From assembly GCA_017448355.1 (NCBI GenBank), contig JAFSLQ010000050.1, positions 1 through 64,000 of the forward strand: 64,000 nucleotides of DNA. Reading direction: 5' to 3'. The DNA comes from Clostridia bacterium (lineage in GTDB: Bacteria > Bacillota > Clostridia > Christensenellales > Borkfalkiaceae). Under the pieces are notes generated by a model. The model saw nothing but the letters and a program-made list of their open reading frames with translations, did not search any database and was not told the DNA's origin. The stretch's first letter is position 1. The number at the start of each line of letters is the position of its first letter. This document shows positions 12,979 through 21,955 of the stretch, piece by piece. The translations under genes and the position numbers were made by a program.

Positions 12979-14421
12979 TTAATTTTTACCTTTAACGGCA
13001 AGGCGTACGCACTCGTATCCGCCGCCATAATAGCCCGTTGCTTTCAACTCGTTAATTCTATCGACTATATGGAGATATAACTCTTTATCTTTAATAAAAG
13101 TATCTACCATTTCGTTCATAGATTTCGCCGTCGGGCATTCGGGAGAACCGTCGCCTATCTCCTGCGAGTTTATCCCGCCGTACACTTCGTGTCCGCCGAT
13201 ATGTTTCATAAAAATTTTCGGTATCGGGTAGAAGGAAAGTTCGGACGGCTTGGTTATAAGAACGTCGCATACGGGCATCAAAAGGTTGGTGCTGTACACC
13301 GCTTGGAAAATGTCTTCGTTATAAATAGCGTAAACGCCCGAACAATCTCCGCCCATTATTCTCTTGGCTTCGTCTTTTAACTTGTCGTACTCGTTAAAGT
13401 ATTCCTTTACCCCGTCGAGTTTAAGTTTTGCCTGCATTTTATTATACACGTCCTTATGGTCGCCGAAGTTAATAATCACCGCCGCCTTGCCTTCCTTTAC
13501 GTAAGGCATAAGATGCGCGATAGTTTCAAGAAACGATTTAAATCCCGCGCCCGCGCCGCCGACGGTAAGTAAAAACCGCATCGGCTTGCCGTCCTTTGCG
13601 CGTGCCCGTGCCGCCCTTAAAGCGTTATCTTCTTCGAGATTAACCAAAAGTTCGTGGTCAACGTATCTGCCAACCATTTTTATATCGTTTTCGGGAATAC
13701 CTTTAAGCGGTTGTTTAGAAAACCCGCGAAGAGTTTTATACCCAAAATATGCAAACGGTGTTTGAACGGCGTGGATAGCGCCTTCCGAAAGATGCAATCC
13801 CATAGGCCAGTTATCGGGAATAGCGTTAACGACGTGCGTAAGTCCCGCGTGGACTGCCGCCTGACTAGGCCACACGTGCGTAGCGATATACGGCACGTCT
13901 TTCGGGATAGTTTTTAAAATCGGAACTAAAAGTTCGGAATTTTTTTGGTCCTTTGCGTTATAAGTAATTTTCTTAAACCCTTCGCTATTTAAAGGTTCCC
14001 ACACGAACTTATTGAAAAGTCGCGATTTTTGCGAAATTCTGGACGCCAAAGAATACATATCGTTTTGTTCTCTTATCATCTTAGAACCCGTCGCGTCAAA
14101 CCCCGCAAGGTCGAGCCAGAAAGGTTCATAGCCAAGCGCCTTTGCACACGACGCCATCGCGATGCTTATTCTGTAATGTCCGAACCCCATACGGATATTG
14201 CCGACGATAAGCGCGTTTTCGGGAAGAGACGCGGCTTTATCCGAAAACACCATCTTTTTCGCGCCGATAAAATCCAGCGCATTAATTTCTTCTGCGCCGA
14301 GTTTATAGTCCGCGCCGCTGTCGTCGCCGTATTTTTTAACGTATTTGCGTTTGGACTTTTCCGCTTTTATCAAGGTTTTTTTATCTATACGATTACCGAA
14401 AATCACAGAAGATTTATCCAT
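12979..14421 (-). CDS. GT-B-like protein of unknown role in the galactoside operon
   Basis: 480 residues. I do not recognise a characterised family. The middle and end look like a MurG/MGDG-synthase type GT-B fold: GNIRMGFGHYRISIAMASCAK near residue 75-95 (a glycine-rich loop plus His), TVGGAGAGFKSF near 290, and CDVLITKPSELSFYPIPKI near 390, which recalls the donor-sugar motif of GT28 enzymes. No signal peptide or membrane helix is seen. It overlaps the alpha-galactosidase gene by eight bases and is the last gene before the terminator, so it is cotranscribed with sugar uptake and hydrolysis. It could be a sugar transferase, or a phosphorylase-like enzyme acting on the released sugar. Confidence 0.55.
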   Translation of the reverse strand: MDKSSVIFGNRIDKKTLIKAEKSKRKYVKKYGDDSGADYKLGAEEINALDFIGAKKMVFSDKAASLPENALIVGNIRMGFGHYRISIAMASCAKALGYEPFWLDLAGFDATGSKMIREQNDMYSLASRISQKSRLFNKFVWEPLNSEGFKKITYNAKDQKNSELLVPILKTIPKDVPYIATHVWPSQAAVHAGLTHVVNAIPDNWPMGLHLSEGAIHAVQTPFAYFGYKTLRGFSKQPLKGIPENDIKMVGRYVDHELLVNLEEDNALRAARARAKDGKPMRFLLTVGGAGAGFKSFLETIAHLMPYVKEGKAAVIINFGDHKDVYNKMQAKLKLDGVKEYFNEYDKLKDEAKRIMGGDCSGVYAIYNEDIFQAVYSTNLLMPVCDVLITKPSELSFYPIPKIFMKHIGGHEVYGGINSQEIGDGSPECPTAKSMNEMVDTFIKDKELYLHIVDRINELKATGYYGGGYECVRLAVKGKN

Positions 14422-16045
14422 TTTTTATCACTCCTTTTTTTGTATCGTAATAAAACGCGTGCTTTTTGCCGCCTGTTTCGTACTCGACGTAAATAAACTT
14501 TCTTTTGCGTTCATAAAAAAGCACTTTCGCGTCTTTAAACAGTTCCAGCGCCTCGCTTAACACCCCCGCCTTTTTATCGTCGTAAGTTTTCGGGTTATCC
14601 GAAGTCATAAGCAGCGACCCGAACAAGGCGTTTATTTTCGTAAGCGCGTATCTTTGCTTTTCGGTAAGGTCTATATTGTCGTCGCGAAGAAGTATGACGT
14701 CGGGGTCATTTAAAAAGGCTTTACCGTCCATCGCACTCCTATAAATCGTGTTTTGCAAAGTGGTCTTTGTAGAAATTCTCTCGGAGTGCATAAATTTCAT
14801 ATACCACACGTCGTCGAATTTAAGCGACACGTCAGGGCCTATCCGCATAAAGTCGAATTTTTCAAAGCCGTTGGAAAGCGTCGCGCCGCAACCCAAAATC
14901 TTTTTGTCCTTTAACTCTTCGCATAGTATTGAGTAGGCAAATTCCGCGGTTTCCGAACGGGTTTTCCCGTACAAGGGCTTTAAGTTCGTCGCGTACAAAA
15001 AGTCGAGTTTAAAAAAGTCGAAGCCTAACTCCACGTAATGGCGCAAAACCTTTCTAACGTAGTCTACGCTGTCGGGATTATTCAGGTCAAGCGGATAAAA
15101 GCCGCTCCAATTACTGCCCGCTTTTATGAAATTGCCTTGACTGTCCTTTGCGATAAGGTCGGGACGGGTAGTAAAAAGTTCAGATTTTTCTTCCGCCGCA
15201 AACGGCGCAAGCCATATTCCCGCAAGCATACCCCTTGCGTGGACTTTATCCACGATAGGCTTTAAGCCGTTCGGAAATTTCGACTCGTCAACGTTCAGCC
15301 AGTCGCCGACAAACGTTTCGAACCCGTCGTCTATCTGGAACAGTTCGAACCGTTCGTCCGCCGCGTCTAACGCGGTGTAAATTTTGTTTTCGTCAATATC
15401 CTGATAATGATTGTACCAGGAAGTGTACCCGAACAATTTTTGCGTGCTTTTAGGCGTAAGGCGAGAAAAATATTCCTTCTGCCCGTTATCCGCAGACTTG
15501 TCGGTCATAAAATCGAAGACGACGAAACTTTCACCCTTTTTGAGTTTTCTCCCGTCCACGTCGGAAAGCAATAGAATTCTATTCTTCGTCTTATGTATCT
15601 CTATCAAAAGATACGCGTTTTTATAATTGAGATTGCCTATAAAAATCTCTTCTTTACCCTTAACATACGCATAGTCCACACCTAGCAGCGAACTGTTATC
15701 CGCTTTATGGAAAAATTGCGAACCGTAGGATTTAAACGCATAGCCTTCAACGACGTTTATCGGTAATCTGTCGAGATTGCGTTGTTTTTCCGACAGCAGA
15801 AGATTGTCGGCGGAAACGTATTCTTTTGATGCCGTCCAGGACTGGTAACCGTTTACAAAAACCGAACTTTTACGCGATTTTTTGAATTCGATGGGAATTA
15901 CCGCAGAGTCAAGCGTTATATCGCGAAGTGCGGTGATTATTACTCTTTTGCCCCCGTTTTCCGAAACAATTTCGATGTCGTTTTCCCCGACGGACGGGGT
16001 TTTAACGGATTTTAAAACCCCGTCTAAAAAATATCTTATTATCAT
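14414..16045 (-). CDS. Alpha-galactosidase-like glycoside hydrolase, family GH36
   Basis: 543 residues, shorter than typical GH36 enzymes (about 700), with a trimmed N-terminal beta-sandwich. The catalytic (beta/alpha)8 barrel is clear: GYTSWYNHYQDI, FQIDDGFETFVGDW, GMLAGIWLAPF, and FDFFKLDFLYA, whose Asp after K-L is the expected nucleophile; MRIGPDVSL carries the likely acid/base Asp. There is no signal peptide, so it probably works in the cytoplasm on sugars brought in by the symporter 14 bases upstream. Substrate is inferred as an alpha-galactoside such as melibiose or raffinose; related alpha-N-acetylgalactosaminidase activity cannot be excluded. Confidence 0.85.
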   Translation of the reverse strand: MIIRYFLDGVLKSVKTPSVGENDIEIVSENGGKRVIITALRDITLDSAVIPIEFKKSRKSSVFVNGYQSWTASKEYVSADNLLLSEKQRNLDRLPINVVEGYAFKSYGSQFFHKADNSSLLGVDYAYVKGKEEIFIGNLNYKNAYLLIEIHKTKNRILLLSDVDGRKLKKGESFVVFDFMTDKSADNGQKEYFSRLTPKSTQKLFGYTSWYNHYQDIDENKIYTALDAADERFELFQIDDGFETFVGDWLNVDESKFPNGLKPIVDKVHARGMLAGIWLAPFAAEEKSELFTTRPDLIAKDSQGNFIKAGSNWSGFYPLDLNNPDSVDYVRKVLRHYVELGFDFFKLDFLYATNLKPLYGKTRSETAEFAYSILCEELKDKKILGCGATLSNGFEKFDFMRIGPDVSLKFDDVWYMKFMHSERISTKTTLQNTIYRSAMDGKAFLNDPDVILLRDDNIDLTEKQRYALTKINALFGSLLMTSDNPKTYDDKKAGVLSEALELFKDAKVLFYERKRKFIYVEYETGGKKHAFYYDTKKGVIKNG

Positions 16046-16059
16046 ATATTATTCCGCTG

Positions 16060-17535
16060 TCAGTTAGCGTCGGTATCGTTTGTTGTTTCGCCGATTGCCG
16101 CAAGATAAGTAGCGTCTTCTTTCTTTGCGATAGTTTTCATAACTTTCTTTTCACGATAGAATGAAAGTATAATCGCACCGAGTACGCAGAACGCCACCGC
16201 AACGAACGCAACAATCATAAGTCCCTTAGGCGACGCGGTAACGTCGTTCGACGTCAAATCCTGCGCCGCACCGATAATAGCAAGCGACGTAAAGGTGAGC
16301 ATCGCGATAGACTGACCGAGTTTCATTGCAAACGTTCTTGCCGCAAAGAACATACCTTCTCTGTTTTCGCCCGTAACGACGCCTTCCGCTTCGGCAACGT
16401 CCGCAACGATAGATTGCGGAATTATGCCAAGGAGTGCCATCGGGAAAGCGGCGACTATGCAAATAACTACGCCGTAAACGATACCGGGAAGCGGTATTAC
16501 GTTAATCATAGCGGTGATAAGGTAAGCAACGGCAAGCCCCAAGAACCCGCAGATGGTAAGTTTCTTTTTACCGAATTTTCTGACGAGCGACGTAACGAAG
16601 GGATAGAAACACGCGGAAAGCACCGTCATCGCGCCCATAAACACCATAACGTAAAATTCGTCGAGTGCCATAGAAACTTTTACAAAGAACGGAAGTCCCG
16701 TCTGGAAAAGCGTAAGACCTATCCAGTACATAATATCAGAGCCGACAAAGGTGCGGAAGTCTTTATTTTTAAAGGTCGCGCCGAGCGATTTGAACATATT
16801 TACGTTGCTGGGCGTAGTTTCGACAAATTCTTTTTCGTTGAGTTTAAAAGTCGGTAAAAGCATACAGAAAAGCGCTATCACCGCGAGTACTATAAAGCAA
16901 ATGCGATAACTCCAATTAAAGCCGACGTTTGCCTGCAACATACCGGCAAACAGGAAAGGCGTGTACGCCAAAAGCGTTCCCGCAAAGTATGTAAGAGAAA
17001 TTGCGGTAGAAATATACATTCTGTCTTCCTGCGTTTTGCCGAATTCGGAAATAAGCGCGTTGTACGGCGTGCAATACATTGTCATAAACAAATAGAAAAG
17101 TATAATAAACACCGAAACCCACGCAATATTCCAGCCGCTTATCTCGTTTACGGGTGCGCAGAACAATAGCACGGTTACAAGCGCGAACGGTATTGCCGAA
17201 TACTGCATAAACGGTATTCTTCTGCCGCGTTTATTCTTACTTCTATCGGACATAGAAGCAATTAACGGGTCGGTTACCGCGTCAAACACACGGCTTATCG
17301 CCGTAATTAGCCCTAAAATCGTCAGCACGCCGAAAATAATAAGTCCCGGCTGTAAAAACTGCGTCGCACCCGACTTTATGTCGTTTGTAGTGGGAAGGTA
17401 AAAAGTTACCAACCACGCGTTGATGATTCCGCCGAGCGTAGACCAACCGAGTTGACCGACGGCAAAAATCCACATCTGCTTTTTAGTAAGTCTTTTCATT
17501 GTCTTTTCGGGTATCACGTCTAAAATAATACCCAT
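16060..17535 (-). CDS. Sugar:cation symporter, GPH family (MFS)
   Basis: About 480-491 residues with some 12 hydrophobic segments. Features of the glycoside-pentoside-hexuronide family are visible: the early FDAVTDPLIASMSDRSKNKR loop with GRRIPFM, and late VADVAEAEGVVTGENREG. The neighbouring GH36 enzyme suggests import of galactosides with Na+ or H+. The start is uncertain: the first ATG at 17535 has GGAG only one base away, and a second ATG 12 codons in (MKRLTKKQMW) looks like a normal family start but has no clear ribosome site. It lies 46 bases downstream of the TetR gene and is probably in the same transcript. Confidence 0.88.
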   Translation of the reverse strand: MGIILDVIPEKTMKRLTKKQMWIFAVGQLGWSTLGGIINAWLVTFYLPTTNDIKSGATQFLQPGLIIFGVLTILGLITAISRVFDAVTDPLIASMSDRSKNKRGRRIPFMQYSAIPFALVTVLLFCAPVNEISGWNIAWVSVFIILFYLFMTMYCTPYNALISEFGKTQEDRMYISTAISLTYFAGTLLAYTPFLFAGMLQANVGFNWSYRICFIVLAVIALFCMLLPTFKLNEKEFVETTPSNVNMFKSLGATFKNKDFRTFVGSDIMYWIGLTLFQTGLPFFVKVSMALDEFYVMVFMGAMTVLSACFYPFVTSLVRKFGKKKLTICGFLGLAVAYLITAMINVIPLPGIVYGVVICIVAAFPMALLGIIPQSIVADVAEAEGVVTGENREGMFFAARTFAMKLGQSIAMLTFTSLAIIGAAQDLTSNDVTASPKGLMIVAFVAVAFCVLGAIILSFYREKKVMKTIAKKEDATYLAAIGETTNDTDAN

Positions 17536-17581
17536 ACTCCTTTCATATATTTTTTACCGCCTTAGACTGGCGGATTAACCC

Positions 17582-18184
17582 TTAAACTTTAAGTGCCGCT
17601 AAAATAATTTCGGCAAGTGTCAAGACTTCTTCGTCTTTTTTTATTTTTTCGTCCTGCTTAACTACGCGAATATCTACGGAAAGTTTTTTGCAAAGTTCAA
17701 GCATAGCGTGCGTCGTCGCATAATAAAAAGTTTCCGTGTCCTTTACTTCACTGATGCTTTTATCTTTTACGCCGAGACGGTACGCCGCAAAAAATTCTTC
17801 CTTAAATAAATCTAACCCTTCGGAATACGCTTCTAAATCCGGCGAAAAAGTAATAGTAAACGCGTCAAATTCGTTGATAAATCTATAAAATTCGGGGTGC
17901 GATTTGAAAATTTCGATATAACTGCCGTAAAATTTTCGCAATCGCTCGTACCCGCTGTCGCCGACAAGTTTAAAATATTCGTTATAAACCCGCTCCTGCA
18001 ATTTAACGGCGCAAAGCGCTACGAGATTTTGCTTATTTTTAAAATATCTGTACACGGTCGCTTCGCCAACGCCCGATTTTACCGCTACGTCTTTGATTGT
18101 CGTTTCTGATATGGAACGGCTTAAAAACAACTCGCATGCGTCGCTAACTATCCCGTCCATTACCGTTTGTTTTATCCTGTTCAT
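17582..18184 (-). CDS. TetR-family transcriptional repressor
   Basis: 200 residues from the ATG at 18184, chosen because GGAGA lies eight bases before it; an upstream in-frame ATG at 18274 would overlap the promoter and operator. The N-terminal helix-turn-helix reads ETTIKDVAVKSGVGEATVYR and continues with YFKNKQNLV. The C-terminal half is the variable ligand-binding and dimer domain. It heads the cluster with the symporter and alpha-galactosidase, so it likely represses them and itself until an inducing sugar appears. The palindrome at 18222-18240, placed over its transcription start, fits autorepression. Confidence 0.88.
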   Translation of the reverse strand: MNRIKQTVMDGIVSDACELFLSRSISETTIKDVAVKSGVGEATVYRYFKNKQNLVALCAVKLQERVYNEYFKLVGDSGYERLRKFYGSYIEIFKSHPEFYRFINEFDAFTITFSPDLEAYSEGLDLFKEEFFAAYRLGVKDKSISEVKDTETFYYATTHAMLELCKKLSVDIRVVKQDEKIKKDEEVLTLAEIILAALKV

Positions 18185-18221
18185 ATCGTTTCTCCGTTGT
18201 TTTGATAGTGTAAAAATCAAA

Positions 18222-18240
18222 TTGATAGTTAGACTATCAA
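18222..18240. promoter_or_regulatory. Palindromic operator for the TetR repressor
   Basis: TTGATAGT-TAG-ACTATCAA, eight-base perfect arms with a three-base centre, placed just downstream of the -10 box at 18246-18251 and covering the expected transcription start. A further half-site TTGATAGT lies at about 18202-18209. This is the classic layout of a TetR autoregulatory operator. Confidence 0.75.
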
Positions 18241-18245
18241 TATAT

Positions 18246-18274
18246 AATATACCACCGCTATGTGCCTTTGTCAA
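18246..18274 (-). promoter_or_regulatory. Promoter of the tetR-galactoside operon
   Basis: Minus strand TTGACA (18274-18269), 17 bases, TATATT (18251-18246). Confidence 0.75.
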
Positions 18275-18305
18275 TAGGGTTTTAAAATTTTTTTAATTAA
18301 AAGTC

Positions 18306-18333
18306 AAAGGACGCGCTATCTTGCGCGTCCTTT
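18306..18333 (-). terminator. Terminator overlapping the end of the yjbR-like gene
   Basis: 11-bp perfect stem (18306-18316 with 18323-18333, six-base loop), followed on the minus strand by a T-rich stretch (CTTTTAATTAAAAAAATTTT). The hairpin contains the stop codon of the upstream gene. Confidence 0.7.
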
Positions 18334-18708
18334 AATGTGTATTAAACTAAAACTCTCTTCTAAAAGTCCGAAAACCAAATCTTTACGGCAAGTGCCGTCA
18401 AGCACTATGCTTATCCAACGCTCCTTATTCATATGATAAGCGGGGATAACGCCTTTTTCGTGCAACAATATGTCGCGCGCCTCCGGACTGCATTTAACCG
18501 CCATAACGTCCGTTCTGCCGTCTTTTGCTATGCCTAGTTTTGCATATTCGACAGAACCGATAACTGCGAACCACTTGTTGTTTTCTGCCGAACGGAACAC
18601 AAAATAGTCGGGAAACTTTTGCCACAGATATTCGGGCAGTGCGCCGAACCGTTTTTCGGCAAAATCCAAGATATCCTTTGTCGTTGCACCGCGTTTATCG
18701 CTTTCCAT
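18316..18708 (-). CDS. MmcQ/YjbR family protein
   Basis: 130 residues. The family pattern is visible: an early PEYLWQKFPDYFVFRSAENN, a central KWFAVIG, and the late MNKERWISIVLDG that matches the MNKxHWxxVxLDG signature of MmcQ/YjbR proteins. The fold resembles the CyaY/MotCF DNA-binding-like domain, but cellular function is not established. It starts eight bases after alaS and ends in a terminator, so it is the last gene of an alaS-yjbR transcript. Confidence 0.85.
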   Translation of the reverse strand: MESDKRGATTKDILDFAEKRFGALPEYLWQKFPDYFVFRSAENNKWFAVIGSVEYAKLGIAKDGRTDVMAVKCSPEARDILLHEKGVIPAYHMNKERWISIVLDGTCRKDLVFGLLEESFSLIHIKGRAR

Positions 18709-18716
18709 CGTTTATT

Positions 18717-20534
18717 TTACCGTAATACCGCTTTAATACGTCTTACGCCCGCAGAAGAACTTTCTTCTTTGGTGATTTTAAATGTGCCGAGTTCCGCGGT
18801 GTTATTTACGTGCGGGCCGCCGCAAATCTGCTTGTCCACTTCGCCGATTGTATACACCGAAACTACTTCGTCGTCTGACGTCGGATTAAACACGCCGTAC
18901 GCGCCTTCCGCCACCGCTTTATTATACGGCAGTTCCGTGCGCACTACGTCGATTTTTTTAGCGATTACGTCATTGACGAATTTTTCAAGTTCTTTTAACT
19001 CTTCTTCCGTCATTTTGTGGTCGCAGTTAAAGTCGAACCGCATACGTTCTTCGTTGATGTTAGAACCTTTCTGTTCGGTTTTATCCCCGAACATTTTGCG
19101 TAGCCCCGCAAGCATAATGTGCGTAGCGGTATGGTAGCGGGTGGTCATTTCCGTTCTTTCTGTAAGCCCGCCCTTTGCTGAACCTACTTGCGCCTTACTT
19201 ACTTCCTGATGCACGCGGAAGGCTTCGTCAAAGCCCTTTTCGTCCACGGTAAGCCCCTTTTCCGACGCAAGTTCTTTCGTTAGTTCAAGCGGAAAACCGA
19301 AAGTATCGTAAAGCCTGAACGCTTGTTTGCCGGTAATTTCCGTTTCGGGCACGTAAGACGGGTCTTTTTCCTTCATAAACGCGTTTTTACGTTCTATACC
19401 CGTGATGCACTTATCGAACTCTTTAATGCCCGCGGCAAGCGTCGCTTGGAATTTTTTGGTCTCTATCGCGATTTCGTCTAAAATATACTGTTCCTTTTCG
19501 ATAAGCAAGGGATACGCTTCGCCGTAAACTTCTTCTATAAAGATTTTAGCAACGCCTATCATTTCGGTAGCGTCTATATTTAAATCTCTGCAATATCTTA
19601 TGGCACGGCGGAGAAGTCTTCTTAAAATGTAGCCCGCGCCCGTATTTGACGGAAGTATTCCGTTCACGTCGCCGATAAGCATAACCGAAGTTCTCGTATG
19701 GTCGGCGATAATACGCATAGCCTTGCGCGCCTTTTCGTCTTCGTCGTAATTTTTGCCCGAAACCTTTTCGAGATAATTAATTGCACCCGAAAACAAGTCG
19801 GTTTTATATCCGTCGTCGTAGCCGTTCAAAAAGAGTAAAAGCCTATCAAGTCCGAACCCCGTATCCACGTTTTTGTTAGTTAATTCTTCATATCCCGTCG
19901 CGGTTTTCTTGTATTGCATATACACGTCGTTGCCTATTTCCACGTAGCGGTTGCCCGTCAAAAAGTCGCTTGAATCGCCCTTACCGTCTCTCGGATAAAA
20001 CCACTCGTTATCAGGGCCGCAAGGCGTGCCAAGCGTGCCTTCTAATTCCCACCAGTTGTCTTTTTTGGGAAGGTAAAAGATATTCTCTTCTTTTATGCCG
20101 AGAGATTTTAAAAGTTCGGCGGTTTCAGTATCCCGTTTTGCCGCGTCGTCGCCTTCAAAAACCGTAGAACAGATTTTATCTTTATCGAACCCGAACTCCT
20201 TGGTTAAAAGTTCAAAAGTCCAAGCGGTCTTTTCTTTTTTGAAATAGTCGCCGAGCGACCAGTTGCCCATCATTTCAAAGAAAGTAAAGTGCGTGGCGTC
20301 GCCGACGGAGTCGATATCCACCGTTCTGACGCAGCCCTGAACGTTACAAAGCCTTGTTTTTCCCGAAGGGTGGGGTTTTCCGAGAAGGTATGGCATTAAC
20401 GGCTGCATCCCCGCAACGTTAAACATAACGCCCGTAGTGCCGTCGCCGATTAAAGATACCGCGCCGATATTAAGGTGTCCTTTGCCTTCGTAAAATTTTA
20501 TCCATTTATCGCGTAACTGTTTAGATGTTATCAT
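18717..20534 (-). CDS. alaS: Alanine--tRNA ligase, short form
   Basis: 605 residues against about 870 for the usual bacterial enzyme. The class II catalytic domain is present (AGMQPLMPYLLGKPHPSGKT, then HFTFFEMMGNWSLGDYFK), as are the tRNA-recognition helices. The editing domain keeps both zinc-binding pairs, HTATH and CGGPH. What is missing is the C-Ala and oligomerisation region; the protein ends right after the editing domain (SSSAGVRRIKAVLR). It charges tRNA-Ala and should still deacylate Ser-tRNA-Ala in cis. Such short AlaRS forms are known in several lineages, so this is not a truncation: it ends cleanly just before yjbR. Confidence 0.92.
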   Translation of the reverse strand: MITSKQLRDKWIKFYEGKGHLNIGAVSLIGDGTTGVMFNVAGMQPLMPYLLGKPHPSGKTRLCNVQGCVRTVDIDSVGDATHFTFFEMMGNWSLGDYFKKEKTAWTFELLTKEFGFDKDKICSTVFEGDDAAKRDTETAELLKSLGIKEENIFYLPKKDNWWELEGTLGTPCGPDNEWFYPRDGKGDSSDFLTGNRYVEIGNDVYMQYKKTATGYEELTNKNVDTGFGLDRLLLFLNGYDDGYKTDLFSGAINYLEKVSGKNYDEDEKARKAMRIIADHTRTSVMLIGDVNGILPSNTGAGYILRRLLRRAIRYCRDLNIDATEMIGVAKIFIEEVYGEAYPLLIEKEQYILDEIAIETKKFQATLAAGIKEFDKCITGIERKNAFMKEKDPSYVPETEITGKQAFRLYDTFGFPLELTKELASEKGLTVDEKGFDEAFRVHQEVSKAQVGSAKGGLTERTEMTTRYHTATHIMLAGLRKMFGDKTEQKGSNINEERMRFDFNCDHKMTEEELKELEKFVNDVIAKKIDVVRTELPYNKAVAEGAYGVFNPTSDDEVVSVYTIGEVDKQICGGPHVNNTAELGTFKITKEESSSAGVRRIKAVLR

Positions 20535-20557
20535 AATTTTGCCTTTATAATTAAAGT

Positions 20558-21955
20558 TTATTTTTTCGTTAAAGTATACCCGTCTTTCGCGTCCTTAATC
20601 TCGTAACCGAGTGCCGAAATTTTATCGCGGAGTTCGTCGGATTTTGCCCAGTTTTTTTCTTTTCTGTAAGCCAGACGTTCTTCGGCTATCGCTTTTACTT
20701 CTTCGGGAACATCGCCCGCCGATTTTTCTTTTACGCTGTTAATAAATTCGTCCGCGTCGGTCTCAAAAAGTCCTAAAAGCGAATACGTGTTTATAATCTG
20801 ATTTAAGTCCGCGCCGACGGTATTATCGCCCGCGGCAAGTTTTGTTTTAGCACTCTTAAACAATCCGAAAAGTTCCGAAAGCGCAAGCGCGGTGTTAAAG
20901 TCGTCGTCCATCGCGCTATTAAACGCGTCGTCTATCGCCTTGTTTTCGCCCGCGAACTCTATGCCCTTGTCTTTCGCAGATTTTATAACCGAGTAAAAGT
21001 CGAATAAATGTTTTTCCGCTTCGGGGAACAGCGCGGGGGTTATATTGATATCCGCGCGGTAGTTGGTGGAAAGTAGCGCAAATTTAACGGTCTCCGGCGA
21101 ATATTCGTCCAAAATATCTTTAAGTAACAGGCTGTTGCCGAGAGATTTACTCATTTTTTGTCCGTTGACCTTGATAAGCCCGTTGTGTATCCAGTATTTA
21201 ACGAATTGTTTGCCTGAAAGCGCTTCCGACTGCGCGATTTCGTTTTCGTGGTGCGGGAAGATAAGGTCTCTTCCGCCGCCGTGAATATCTATCCTTTCGC
21301 CGAAAGTCTTATAGTTCATAGCCGAACACTCTATGTGCCAGCCGGGACGCCCATTTCCCCAAGGCGATTGCCAGAACGGTTCGCCCGCCTTTGCGGACTT
21401 CCAAAGCGCAAAGTCCAGGGGGTTTTTCTTCATCTCGTCGTTATCTACTCTCACGCCGCTAATAGCGTCGTCTAAGTTTCTGTGCGAAAGGTTGCCGTAG
21501 GACGGAAACTTCTCCACAGAAAAATACACGTCGCCCTTTTCGGTAGGATAGGCGTAACCTTTTTCGATAAGTTTTTCGATAAAACCTATAATGTCGTCCA
21601 TACTTTCGGTGGCTTTTATCCATACCGAAGGTTCGTCGACTTTAAGGCGTTTCATTTCCGCGTCGATTTTTTCAATCATATCGGCGGCGTACTTATCCGC
21701 GGGAATACCCGTCTCGTTGGATTTTGCTATAATTTTATCGTCAACGTCGGTATAATTTCTCGCATATTTTACATTGTATCCGCTTTTTTCGAGATATTTT
21801 CTTATAATGTCGTAAATAAGCGCCTGATAGGCGTGCCCGATGTGCGCTTCGCCGGAAACGGTTATACCGCAAGCGTACATATTTACGCTGTTGCCCAATA
21901 TAGGTGTAAACTCTTCTTTTTTGCCCGAAAGCGTGTTGAAAATTTTAATTGCCAT
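20558..21955 (-). CDS. cysS: Cysteine--tRNA ligase
   Basis: 465 residues, the usual length. Class I motifs are seen: HIGH at residues 38-41 (with Cys29 as first zinc ligand in the YACGITV stretch), the WHIECSAM and GGGRDLIFPHHENEIAQSEA zinc-site region, and KMSKS near 265. It charges tRNA-Cys. Its ATG overlaps the cysE stop codon by one base (TAATG), so it is translationally coupled to cysE, a common arrangement linking cysteine synthesis and use. Confidence 0.96.
   Translation of the reverse strand: MAIKIFNTLSGKKEEFTPILGNSVNMYACGITVSGEAHIGHAYQALIYDIIRKYLEKSGYNVKYARNYTDVDDKIIAKSNETGIPADKYAADMIEKIDAEMKRLKVDEPSVWIKATESMDDIIGFIEKLIEKGYAYPTEKGDVYFSVEKFPSYGNLSHRNLDDAISGVRVDNDEMKKNPLDFALWKSAKAGEPFWQSPWGNGRPGWHIECSAMNYKTFGERIDIHGGGRDLIFPHHENEIAQSEALSGKQFVKYWIHNGLIKVNGQKMSKSLGNSLLLKDILDEYSPETVKFALLSTNYRADINITPALFPEAEKHLFDFYSVIKSAKDKGIEFAGENKAIDDAFNSAMDDDFNTALALSELFGLFKSAKTKLAAGDNTVGADLNQIINTYSLLGLFETDADEFINSVKEKSAGDVPEEVKAIAEERLAYRKEKNWAKSDELRDKISALGYEIKDAKDGYTLTKK

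Noticed and set aside
17552-17575. CCGCC/GGCGG hairpin between the TetR and symporter genes as a terminator
   Set aside because: On the transcribed strand it is followed by A residues, not T, and the stem is only five pairs; both genes are probably cotranscribed.
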